NCBI GenBank assembly: GCA_025454095.1
Contig: JALOPC010000093.1
Span: 1-6,356, forward strand
Length of the DNA: 6,356 bases
Direction: 5' to 3'
Source of the DNA: Syntrophales bacterium
GTDB lineage: Bacteria > Desulfobacterota > Syntrophia > Syntrophales > UBA2192
Shown piece after piece: positions 1-5,309 of the stretch. How positions within the stretch are numbered: position 1 is the stretch's first letter; the number at the start of each line of letters is the position of its first letter. A model generated the notes under the pieces. The model saw only the letters and a list, made by a program, of their open reading frames with translations, had not been told where the DNA came from and did no database searches. The position numbers and the translations under genes are program-made.

Positions 1-452
1 TCGTCGCAACGGCCGGAACCGGCTTCGGCGAAGAATACCCGACCCTCAAAGGCCTCAAATCGGTCAAGGCCGTATTCGGGTTCGAGATCGGAAACCCGCA
101 GAGCGCGCTGGTGCACCTCCAGGTAATCCGCCAGACCTTTCAGGACAAGAACATCCGGGCGGGGAAGAAGAAACCGGAGATCGTGGTCGTCTTTTACGGC
201 CCCTCGGTGAAGCTGGCGTCCACAAACAGGGATGCGTTCGCCGAGGCCGACCGGAAGATCGTCGATGAGTACGCCGGCACCGTGGCCGCCATGGCGAAGG
301 AGGGGGTCAAGTTCGAGATCTGCCTGATCGCCCTGCGATTCGCCGGCGTGAACCCGTCCACCGTCCTGCCGGAGATCAGGCCCGTGGGCAACGGATGGAT
401 CTCGGTGATCGGCTACCAGGCCAGGGATTACTCCCTCGTCCCGGTGAAATAA
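1..452 (+). CDS. DsrE/DsrF-like family protein, 5'-truncated by window edge
   Basis: The reading frame is open from base 3 to the TAA at 450-452, giving 149 visible residues; the true start lies upstream. The body resembles DsrE/DsrF-like proteins (small alpha/beta fold of the DsrE/TusD type). It has an early IGNPQSALVHLQVI segment around residues 30-43, a hydrophobic strand and turn IVVVFYGPSVKL around 60-71, and a late segment with a single Cys near residue 107 (FEICLIALRFAGV), where family members often carry their conserved Cys. The first residues (VATAGTGFGEEYPTL) look like what follows a cleaved signal peptide, so an exported form is plausible, but the N-terminus is not visible. Known DsrE relatives act in sulfur relay or sulfur-compound metabolism, while many stand-alone homologues are uncharacterised. 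A GTG at 111 could be read as a start but would cut off conserved sequence. Family call fairly sure, substrate unknown. Confidence 0.8.
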   Translation, partial: VATAGTGFGEEYPTLKGLKSVKAVFGFEIGNPQSALVHLQVIRQTFQDKNIRAGKKKPEIVVVFYGPSVKLASTNRDAFAEADRKIVDEYAGTVAAMAKEGVKFEICLIALRFAGVNPSTVLPEIRPVGNGWISVIGYQARDYSLVPVK

Positions 453-515
453 GAGAGTGCGGGATCAATCCAGGTCAAGCTGCGTCAGCCGTTGCGAGAA
501 ACCTTTCCGCGCAAT

Positions 516-535
516 AGCCGGCGCTCCCGCCGGTT
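516..535 (+). terminator. GC hairpin downstream of the DsrE-like gene, possible terminator
   Basis: CCGGCG (518-523) and CGCCGG (528-533) pair perfectly around a 4-base CTCC loop, and the stem can be extended by one G-U and one A-T pair. It lies 64 bases after the stop of the DsrE-like gene. No T-run follows, so an intrinsic terminator is only a weak call; it could also be incidental GC structure. Confidence 0.25.
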
Positions 536-585
536 CGGTGTCCGTATCGGCCCATCCCAAAACGGCACCCGCTCCCATCCGTTCG

Positions 586-691
586 TAATCATTGACGATT
601 GCACGCATCTGGCCGAAACAGGACAGGGCTGCACGATGCCCCCGCAAGCCCGCAGCACGCCCGGAACAGCCAAACCTCTCATAATCATTGA
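586..691. repeat. 10-bp direct repeat TAATCATTGA, two copies
   Basis: The AT-rich word TAATCATTGA occurs at 586-595 and 682-691, starts 96 bases apart, inside otherwise very GC-rich DNA. Flanking matches are partial (CC..TC.T before, TT a few bases after). The word is nearly self-complementary around AATCATT. It could be a pair of regulator sites or -10-like elements upstream of the gene at 767, or chance. Confidence 0.35.
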
Positions 692-766
692 ATGTTCTTT
701 GATGCCCCGCCGGGGGCACAGGTGATGCTCACCCGCAAAGGCAACTTCATGCAGAGCGGGAGAGCC

Positions 767-973
767 ATGAGCGGCATCGGGATCTATGAAAAAAACAGCC
801 TGCAGAGAACGGCAACGGGCAAAGCCGGGGCCGCCCCGGTTCCCGACCCTGACCGGCAGGCGCAGATAGACCGGACCGCCCGGGTCCTGAGAATCCTCGC
901 ATTGAGCGCCCGCACTGCGAATCTCCCGGACCCGCGCGACGTCAGGGGAATTCTCTGCGACACCTATGGATGA
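767..973 (+). CDS. small hypothetical protein (68 aa), first gene of a mini-operon
   Basis: A 68-residue frame beginning MSGIGIYEKNSL and ending LPDPRDVRGILCDTYG. Alternative in-frame starts are ATG 749 (preceded by AAAGG at 737-741) and ATG 725; I prefer 767 because of GGGAG at 758-762 and the protein-like N-terminus, but the GGGAG-to-ATG gap is short. The C-terminal half (QIDRTARVLRILALSART) should form an amphipathic helix; there is no signal peptide or membrane span. The layout, with a disordered N-terminus, a helix and then a PxDVR-like motif near the end, loosely recalls FlgM-type anti-sigma factors, but I do not consider that established. Its stop overlaps the next start (ATGGATGA at 966-973), implying translational coupling with the degenerate GGDEF-like gene. 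It could still be a non-coding frame in GC-rich DNA. Confidence 0.5.
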   Translation: MSGIGIYEKNSLQRTATGKAGAAPVPDPDRQAQIDRTARVLRILALSARTANLPDPRDVRGILCDTYG

Positions 974-1601
974 ACCGTTTTCGCGCACCGGACTCCTGTA
1001 CACGATGGAAGCGGCAGGGCATGGGAACATGGGACCGGAAGGCCCCGGGCCGGTCCTCCGGGAACGGGCATCGAGGCGAGCGGGGAGTGAGCAGGAAGGC
1101 TTGGGGTTTCTTGACGAACGCTTCTTCCGCGGCATGCTCGAGCGCGAGAGAAAACGCAGCCGCCGTTCCGGCAAGCCCCAGATCCTGATCCTCGTCAGCA
1201 TGACGGGGCTGACGGGCGCGAGCCCCCTGAGCGTGCCCGGCCGGCTGGAGCGCGCCCTCGCCTCCCGCGTCCGCGAGACGGATGTCCGGGGCTGGTACCT
1301 GCGGAACGCCGTCGCCGGCATTCTGTTCACGGACCTGCGGTCCGCCGGGAGTCACACGCGGGAAATCCTGTTCGGCAAGACGATGGACGCACTGTCTTTC
1401 GCCCTGGAGCCGGACGAGCTGCGGGCGGCGTACATGACGTTCCACACATTCCCCGCGGACCTCGGCGATTCCGTACCCTGCGGCCGCTTCGACGTCGAAC
1501 GGGTTCACGAGAGCGCCTGGAAGGGCGTTCGATGCAGCACGCCTCTCGAGGCGGTCTTCGCACGCATCTGCGGTTACCTCGGCATGAAGTCATGCCGGTG
1601 A
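966..1601 (+). CDS. degenerate GGDEF-like domain protein
   Basis: A 211-residue soluble protein without signal peptide or membrane segment. After a Gly/Arg-rich N-terminus, the region from about residue 46 follows the pattern of GGDEF/nucleotidyl-cyclase-fold domains: FLDERFFRGMLERERKRSRRSGKP (start helix, 48-71), strand ILILVSM (73-79), helix RLERALASRVRETD (93-106), then GWYLRNAVAGILFTDL (109-124) where active cyclases have the R-GGDEF strand, and a late strand ending TFHTFP. The GG(D/E)EF signature is replaced by GWYLRN and the metal-binding Asp is absent, so diguanylate cyclase activity is not expected. Similar degenerate domains occur, from general knowledge, near exopolysaccharide and exosortase loci in Desulfobacterota, often as presumed regulators. 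The start is uncertain: ATG 966 overlaps the upstream stop, but ATG 1005 or 1029 would still keep the domain, and none has a strong Shine-Dalgarno. Domain call is moderate; role unknown. Confidence 0.6.
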   Translation: MDEPFSRTGLLYTMEAAGHGNMGPEGPGPVLRERASRRAGSEQEGLGFLDERFFRGMLERERKRSRRSGKPQILILVSMTGLTGASPLSVPGRLERALASRVRETDVRGWYLRNAVAGILFTDLRSAGSHTREILFGKTMDALSFALEPDELRAAYMTFHTFPADLGDSVPCGRFDVERVHESAWKGVRCSTPLEAVFARICGYLGMKSCR

Positions 1602-1622
1602 ACATTCCATCAATATCCCCAC

Positions 1623-1628
1623 AAGGAG
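1623..1628 (+). promoter_or_regulatory. ribosome binding site deciding the GTG 1637 start
   Basis: AAGGAG lies 8 bases before GTG 1637 and supports that start over the longer in-frame alternatives at 1532, 1592 and 1598. Confidence 0.65.
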
Positions 1629-1636
1629 CCGGGGCC

Positions 1637-1954
1637 GTGTCGCTGGTAAAAATACTGGATATCAACGTAGAGTTCCTGAAAGCAGCCGCCAAAGAGGATT
1701 TCATCCCCGGACTGGACCGGGACATCGAGAAAAAGCTCGATCGCCTCGCCGAGTCGCGGGAATTCCCCTGCGGCAGACCGGACGTCGCGCAACTGATCCG
1801 CTCGATAGAAACGGCAAAATACAGATTCCTGCAGGGGCAGCTCACCGCCCAGCAGCTCTACCGCGAGGTGACGGCGCAGCTTGCCCGCTTCAAGGGCACG
1901 CATCACGATTTCGATCATCTGAACGATCCCGTCCTGAACGCCTACTTTCCATGA
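1637..1954 (+). CDS. hypothetical helical protein (105 aa)
   Basis: I place the start at GTG 1637 because AAGGAG at 1623-1628 lies 8 bases upstream, a nearly ideal ribosome site. The frame stays open upstream (ATG 1592, or a GTGA overlap at 1598-1601), but those starts lack such a site. The product begins MSLVKILDINVEFLKAAAK and is predominantly alpha-helical and charged (DRDIEKKLDRLAE, RSIETAKYRFLQG, TAQQLYREVTAQLARF), ending in HHDFDHLNDPVLNAYFP. No signal peptide, membrane segment or cysteine pair is present, and I recognise no family. It follows the degenerate GGDEF-like gene by 35 bases on the same strand, so co-transcription is likely; a regulatory or adaptor role with that protein is possible but only inferred from position. 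Confidence 0.65.
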   Translation: MSLVKILDINVEFLKAAAKEDFIPGLDRDIEKKLDRLAESREFPCGRPDVAQLIRSIETAKYRFLQGQLTAQQLYREVTAQLARFKGTHHDFDHLNDPVLNAYFP

Positions 1955-2180
1955 CGGATCGTCGGCAGGTCATGACGCCGCCGGTTGTCCCGCCACGGCA
2001 GAGCCGCGTTGACAGAACAGCCGGAAGAGACTGCGGGGTCGGGACAGCCACGGCCCGCCCCCGCATGGCGACAGGGGAATCACGGGTTCCTCCGACCCCG
2101 CGGGCCCGTCCTCGAAACAGAAGAGGGACTGCAGTGCTTGCCGCAGCGTCCTGACCGTCCCGCGTCATGCCCCCGGGTTT

Positions 2181-2306
2181 CTATCTCGCCTGGGAGATGA
2201 ACCCGATGAACACCATCCAGAACATCAGGACGCAGGCCAGCAGCCACAGCAGCACATCGCTGCGCTTCCCGGCGGAATCCTTTTTCCCCCTGGCAATCAT
2301 CGTCAT
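2181..2306 (-). CDS. single-span membrane microprotein (41 aa, or 39 aa from second ATG)
   Basis: On the minus strand, ATG at 2306-2304 opens a 41-codon frame ending in TAG at 2183-2181. The N-terminus is short and strongly basic (RGKKDSAGKR), followed by one clear hydrophobic helix, LLWLLACVLMFWMVFIGFI, and a tail of only SQAR. This gives a confident one-pass membrane protein, probably with the basic end in the cytoplasm. A purine-rich AAAGGGGGG stretch (2316-2308) stands just upstream; the second ATG at 2300-2298 is 7 bases from it and is the better-spaced start (39 aa), while the first is only 1 base away. It lies 69 bases downstream of a second microprotein gene on the same strand with an almost identical start context. 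No family recognised. Confidence 0.6.
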   Translation of the reverse strand: MTMIARGKKDSAGKRSDVLLWLLACVLMFWMVFIGFISQAR

Positions 2307-2336
2307 GCCCCCCTTTCCGCAGGTCTGAGCGAGGGC

Positions 2337-2375
2337 CCTTCCGGAAGGCCTGCTTGCAGCGCTCCAGGAAGCGCT
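2337..2375 (-). repeat. palindromes between the two microprotein genes
   Basis: CCTTCCGGAAGG (2337-2348) is a perfect 12-bp palindrome, extendable with one bulged C, and AGCGCT-ccagga-AGCGCT (2358-2375) forms a 6-bp stem with a 6-base loop directly after the stop of the first microprotein gene. Neither is followed by a T-run on the minus strand, so they are better read as mRNA structure between two cistrons than as an intrinsic terminator. Confidence 0.35.
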
Positions 2376-2504
2376 CTACCCCTGGCTGCTTCTGCTCAGC
2401 ACCACCATGGCCATTTCGAAGAGCGTGAGCCCCAGCAGCAGGATGCCGATCAGGAGCATGGCGACAACGTCGAGGTATCGTTCGTCCCGGATATCCATGT
2501 CCAT
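2376..2504 (-). CDS. single-span membrane microprotein (42 aa, or 40 aa from second ATG)
   Basis: On the minus strand, ATG at 2504-2502 opens a frame ending in TAG at 2378-2376. The second ATG (2498-2496) is 6 bases from AAAGGGGGG (2513-2505) and is the likelier start, giving 40 residues beginning MDIRDERYLD. An acidic N-terminus precedes one hydrophobic helix, VVAMLLIGILLLGLTLFEMAMVVL, and a short SRSSQG tail. This is a plausible one-pass inner-membrane protein. It precedes the other microprotein in the same direction, so the two probably share a transcript. It is divergent from the transport operon starting at 2880. I recognise no family; possibilities include a small accessory subunit of a membrane complex or a regulatory microprotein. 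Confidence 0.6.
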   Translation of the reverse strand: MDMDIRDERYLDVVAMLLIGILLLGLTLFEMAMVVLSRSSQG

Positions 2505-2730
2505 CCCCCCTTTCCACGGGTCCGTACCCGCAGCTTGTCGAAAAGGGTTCCCGATCACCCTCCCCGGGCCGCAGGCGCGGGTCGGGCTGCGGAACGTCTT
2601 TTTTTTTGCACGGGGAGTCGAACAGCGATCGGAGCGTGGAATGAGAGGATGAGGAATATCTGCGGAACCGGATTCTCGAGGTCTTTGCCCTGCACCCCGT
2701 TGCCGGAACATCCATGAAAATCATACACGC

Positions 2731-2774
2731 CCAATCGGGCAAGTCAACCGCGAAAAACAGGGGTGCCCGATCGG
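2731..2774. repeat. imperfect inverted repeat upstream of the transport operon promoter
   Basis: CCAATCGGGCA (2731-2741) and TGCCCGATCGG (2764-2774) are complementary at 10 of 11 positions, with 21 bases between the arms. The site lies 35-78 bases upstream of the TTGACA element and could be a regulator site or an RNA/DNA hairpin. Confidence 0.35.
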
Positions 2775-2782
2775 AGGGGCCG

Positions 2783-2798
2783 ATGCCCGCGCGGGCAT
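2783..2798. promoter_or_regulatory. 16-bp perfect palindrome, candidate operator
   Basis: ATGCCCGC followed by GCGGGCAT is a perfect dyad ending 10 bases before the -35 hexamer. Its centre is about 53 bases upstream of the expected transcription start, a position typical for an activator dimer. No specific regulator can be named from the sequence. Confidence 0.45.
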
Positions 2799-2808
2799 GA
2801 AAACCCCC

Positions 2809-2837
2809 TTGACATATAAGGATGCATTTACTATCGT
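2809..2837 (+). promoter_or_regulatory. sigma-70-type promoter of the binding-protein gene
   Basis: A perfect -35 TTGACA (2809-2814) is followed after 17 bases by TATCGT (2832-2837), which matches 4 of 6 of the -10 consensus including the key TA...T. TACTAT at 2829-2834 is an alternative with a short 14-base spacer. Transcription would start near 2844, giving a leader of about 36 bases to the ATG. Confidence 0.6.
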
Positions 2838-2879
2838 CCCCGTTCAGTGAAGGAACGCTTGAAAAGGAGGAGGTTCGAG

Positions 2880-4160
2880 ATGTTCAAGTCCCGCATGAAG
2901 TTCTGGATCGTGGCCGCCGTGGCCGTCGCTCTGATGCTGGGTGCGGCCCCCGGGCAGTCCCTGGCCCAGTCGCAGGAAAAGGTCATCAAGATCGGCACCA
3001 TCTTCCCCCTGACGGGCCCCGTCGCGCTGGCCGGCCAGCGCTGCAAGGCCGCGGTGGAGACGGCGGTCGACATCCTCAACAACAAGAACCCCAAGATCAA
3101 GGTCCCGCTGGCCGACAAGAAGGGCTGGCTCGAGGGGTACAAGTTCGTGCTCGTGCACACCGACAGCCAGGGCAAGCCTGACGTGGGCAAGGCCGAAGCC
3201 GAGCGCCTGATCAACCAGGAAGGCGTGTGGGCCATCATCGGCGCCTACAACAGCTCGGTGAGCATGCCCGCGAGCCTCGTGGCCGAACGCGCCAAGAAGA
3301 TCTTCATGTGCGGCGCTTCCAGCTCCGCGGCCCTGACCCAGCGCAAGGAGATGAAGTACTTCTTCCGCACGGCCTCCACCGACGAGGTCGAGTCCCAGGA
3401 GTTCGTCGACGTCCTGCAGTGGCTCAACAAGACCCAGAAGAACGCGAACATCAAGACCCTCGGCATCATCTACGAGAACTCCGTGTTCGGCAAGAACGCC
3501 TCCCAGCAGGCCATGAAGGCGGCGGCCGCCGGCAAGCTCCAGGTCGTGGCCGACGTGCCCTTCAACCCCGGCGCCACCAACCTCGACAGCGAGGTGCAGA
3601 CGCTGAAGTCCAAGAACCCCGACGCCCTCTTCGGGGCCGTGCTGGGCGCGGACTACGCCCTGATGGTCAAGACGATGAAGAAGATGAACTGGGTCCCGAA
3701 GGTGTCCCTCAACTACTGCAGCGGCTACCAGGACCCGGTCATCTCCAAGCAGCTGGGCGCCGACGCGGACTTCTTCATGGGCTCCACGGGCTACTCGCCC
3801 GAGTTCGCGAGCATGATGCCCGCCGTGGCCGAAGTGGAGAAGATCTTCAAGTCCAAGACCGGCGGCGTGCCCTACGACAGCGACAGCATCCAGGAAACGA
3901 TCGCCATGCTGGTGCTGGCCCAGGCCATCGAGAAAGCCAAGAGCCTCGACCCCACGAAGGTGGCCGAGACCCTGCACGCCAACACCTGGCCCTCCCCGCT
4001 GTCCCTGAGCGGCAAGGTGGCCTTCGTCCCCGGCGGCCAGAACAAGTACGCCCTGAGCATCGTCACCCAGCTGCAGGGCGGCAAGTACAAGAAGGTGTTC
4101 CCCACGGACAAGGCGGACACGAAGCCCGTGTTCCCCATGAAGCCGTGGGACAAGCGCTGA
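2880..4160 (+). CDS. LIV-type ABC transporter periplasmic substrate-binding protein
   Basis: This 426-residue protein binds the ligand in the periplasm and passes it to the LivHM permease. ATG 2880 is preceded by AAGGAGG (2864-2870) with a 9-base gap; the frame also extends to GTG 2847, but that would swallow the ribosome site. The N-terminus is a classic signal peptide: basic FKSRMK, hydrophobic core WIVAAVAVALMLG, probable cleavage after SLA near residue 29. The mature protein opens with VIKIGTIFPLTGPVALAG, the hallmark of the Leu/Ile/Val-binding type I periplasmic fold (LivJ/LivK, Peripla_BP_6), continues to GAYNSS around 121-126, where family members contact the ligand's amino/carboxyl group, and has a second lobe starting near KTLGIIYENSVFGKN. 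Length is slightly above the usual 370-400. The ligand could be a branched-chain amino acid, another amino acid, an amide or an aromatic acid; sequence alone does not decide. First gene of the operon. Confidence 0.93.
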   Translation: MFKSRMKFWIVAAVAVALMLGAAPGQSLAQSQEKVIKIGTIFPLTGPVALAGQRCKAAVETAVDILNNKNPKIKVPLADKKGWLEGYKFVLVHTDSQGKPDVGKAEAERLINQEGVWAIIGAYNSSVSMPASLVAERAKKIFMCGASSSAALTQRKEMKYFFRTASTDEVESQEFVDVLQWLNKTQKNANIKTLGIIYENSVFGKNASQQAMKAAAAGKLQVVADVPFNPGATNLDSEVQTLKSKNPDALFGAVLGADYALMVKTMKKMNWVPKVSLNYCSGYQDPVISKQLGADADFFMGSTGYSPEFASMMPAVAEVEKIFKSKTGGVPYDSDSIQETIAMLVLAQAIEKAKSLDPTKVAETLHANTWPSPLSLSGKVAFVPGGQNKYALSIVTQLQGGKYKKVFPTDKADTKPVFPMKPWDKR

Positions 4161-4190
4161 CCGCCTGACCGCAACAGGTTGAGTTGAACC

Positions 4191-4224
4191 GGTGCCGGGG
4201 GTCTCTGGGCCCCCGGCACCTTTT
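4191..4224 (+). terminator. strong intrinsic terminator after the binding-protein gene
   Basis: GGTGCCGGGGG (4191-4201) and CCCCCGGCACC (4210-4220) form a perfect 11-bp GC-rich stem with an 8-base loop, followed at once by TTTTGTG. It lies 30 bases after the stop codon. Because the permease genes follow on the same strand, partial read-through here would set a high binding-protein to permease ratio. Confidence 0.85.
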
Positions 4225-4247
4225 GTGAAAACCGAAGATTAATCCCT

Positions 4248-4361
4248 AAAATCCCCCTCAATCCCCCTTTGTCAAAGGGGGAAGGGAGAGAGCTCCCGAC
4301 TCTGCAAAAGGGATCCCGAAAGCTCCCTCCTTTGTAAAAGGAGGGTTGGGGAGGATTTTTT
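4248..4361. repeat. MITE/REP-like palindromic repeat element with two internal hairpins
   Basis: The outer ends are inverted: AAAATCCCCCTCAATCCCCC on the left is mirrored by GGGTTGGGGAGGATTTT on the right, imperfectly. Each arm holds its own hairpin: CCCCCTTT-GTC-AAAGGGGG (4263-4281) and CCCTCCTTT-GTA-AAAGGAGGG (4325-4345). Repeats of this CCCCCT...AGGGGG style are, from general knowledge, dispersed in many copies in Desulfobacterota and related genomes and usually lie between genes. No coding capacity. It separates the terminator of the binding-protein gene from the permease leader. Clear target-site duplications are not visible. Confidence 0.7.
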
Positions 4362-4372
4362 ACAGGAGATTC

Positions 4373-4414
4373 CCGAACCTTTTTCGGCATCGACTCCCCG
4401 GGGCGTCCCCGGGA
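4373..4414 (+). promoter_or_regulatory. structured leader of livH (two hairpins)
   Basis: CCGAA (4373-4377) pairs with TTCGG (4383-4387), and TCCC-C-GGGG-CGT-CCCC-GGGA (4395-4414) folds into a very stable 8-bp stem with one bulged C. The second ends 30 bases before the livH ATG. No T-run follows either, so they are more likely leader structures or processing/stability elements than terminators. Confidence 0.35.
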
Positions 4415-4444
4415 CAGCAAATTCTCTATCGGCCTCGTTACCCA

Positions 4445-5305
4445 ATGGACACTCTGCTTCAAGTGCTTCTGGACGGCATGCTCAACGGCATGCTTTACGC
4501 CCTCGTGGCCGTCGGGCTCTGCCTGATCTGGGGCGTGATGGACGTGATCAACTTCGCCCACGGCGAGTACGTGATGATCTCGATGTACGTCACCTACTGG
4601 CTGGGGTTCCTGGCCAACGTGGACCCGCTCATCTCCATGTTCGCGGGCGGCCTCTTCATCTTCATCCTCGGGGCCCTGACCTACCGGCTGATCATCAAGT
4701 ACACCATCGGCAAGCCGCCGCTGTCGGCCCTGCTGGCGACCTTCGGCCTCGCGATGCTGCTCAAGAACCTGTGCCTCAACCAGTTCACCCCGAATTACCG
4801 CATCCTCTCGGACACGTGGCTGGGCGACAGGACGTTCCAGCTCGGGGCGATCATCGTCCCCGTCCCCCAGCTCGTCACCGCCGCCCTGGCGCTCGTCGTG
4901 ATCGGACTCGTCTTCTTCATGGTCCGCAGCACGCGCTTCGGCTGGGCCGTGCAGGCCACGGCGATGGACAAGGAGGCCGCCGAGCTCATGGGCATCAACA
5001 CGGAGCGCATCTACCTGCTGGTCTTCGGCATCGGCGGGGCCACGGTCGGCATCGCGGGCGGCGTCATGCCCACCTACCTGGCCGTGCACCCCGAGGTGGG
5101 CACCATGTTCAGCCTCATCGCGTTCATCTGTGTGGCCATGGGCGGCTTCGGCAGCATCCCGGGGGCGCTCGTGGCGGCGCTGCTCGTGGGCATCGTCGAG
5201 GCCCTGGCCGGCTACTACATCGCGCCGGTATTCAAGTACGTGGCCGTCTTCGGGCTCTATCTCGCCCTCGTGCTGCTGCGGCCCAAGGGCATATTCGGGT
5301 GGTAA
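4445..5305 (+). CDS. livH: LIV-type ABC transporter permease LivH
   Basis: One of the two membrane subunits forming the translocation path for the ligand delivered by the binding protein. From ATG 4445 the product has 286 residues, close to the family's usual 290-300. The N-terminus LLQVLLDGMLNGMLYALVAVGLCLIWGVMDVINFAHGE is the typical LivH start, with NFAHGE at 36-41. Several hydrophobic helices follow. The cytoplasmic coupling (EAA-type) loop is at about 168-184 (AVQATAMDKEAAELMGIN), where LivG/LivF would dock, and GGFGSIPGALVAA near 233-245 is a conserved family stretch. The frame runs open upstream into the repeat element, but that extension is unlike the family. There is no recognisable Shine-Dalgarno before ATG 4445, unusual beside the strong sites of the binding-protein gene and livG. 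livM follows after 4 bases. Confidence 0.92.
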   Translation: MDTLLQVLLDGMLNGMLYALVAVGLCLIWGVMDVINFAHGEYVMISMYVTYWLGFLANVDPLISMFAGGLFIFILGALTYRLIIKYTIGKPPLSALLATFGLAMLLKNLCLNQFTPNYRILSDTWLGDRTFQLGAIIVPVPQLVTAALALVVIGLVFFMVRSTRFGWAVQATAMDKEAAELMGINTERIYLLVFGIGGATVGIAGGVMPTYLAVHPEVGTMFSLIAFICVAMGGFGSIPGALVAALLVGIVEALAGYYIAPVFKYVAVFGLYLALVLLRPKGIFGW

Positions 5306-5309
5306 CCCC

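Larger units (their letters stand above)
453..766. other. intergenic region without convincing gene
   Basis: Short frames exist on both strands here, but they are Arg/Pro/Gly-rich, lack supporting ribosome sites and look like by-products of GC-rich DNA. The recognisable items are a GC hairpin at 516-535 and a 10-bp direct repeat (586-595 and 682-691). The promoter of the following small genes probably lies here, but no good -35/-10 pair is visible; CATAAT at 680-685 is a possible -10 without a matching -35. Confidence 0.5.
2505..2879. other. divergent intergenic region between microproteins (-) and transport operon (+)
   Basis: This stretch carries a weak hairpin plus T9 run (2569-2607), an imperfect 11-bp inverted repeat (2731-2741 with 2764-2774, 10 of 11 pairing), a 16-bp perfect palindrome (2783-2798) and the promoter and ribosome site of the binding-protein gene. 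A plus-strand frame is open from 2645 to 2800 but has no credible start. Confidence 0.5.

Noticed and set aside
465..719. Minus-strand 84-codon frame with NDYER repeated twice, 32 codons apart
   Set aside because: The protein repeat is just the translation of the TAATCATTGA DNA repeat; the frame starts at a GTG and has no other protein-like feature.
485..1508. Long minus-strand open frames opposite the degenerate GGDEF-like gene
   Set aside because: Arg/Pro-rich, without family resemblance or ribosome sites; the plus-strand frame has a domain-like pattern and the minus frames follow from GC-rich codon bias.
1951..2154. Plus-strand 67-codon frame overlapping the previous stop as ATGA
   Set aside because: The overlap is attractive, but the product is almost entirely Arg, Pro, Thr, Ala and Gly without structure, and there is no Shine-Dalgarno.
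2569..2607. Plus-strand hairpin (CCGCAG/CTGCGG) followed by nine Ts as a terminator
   Set aside because: The stem is only 6 bp with a 12-base loop and is separated from the T-run by 6 bases; no nearby plus-strand gene needs it. It may still act weakly.
2080..2742. Minus-strand 220-codon frame spanning both microproteins
   Set aside because: It is in a different frame from the microproteins; composition is Arg/Gly/His-rich and only short patches look protein-like. The hydrophobic helices with good ribosome sites explain the region better.
2844..3977. 377-codon minus-strand frame within the binding-protein gene
   Set aside because: Rich in His, Gly, Leu and Val with a repetitive look, a mirror of strongly biased codons; the plus-strand product is unmistakable.
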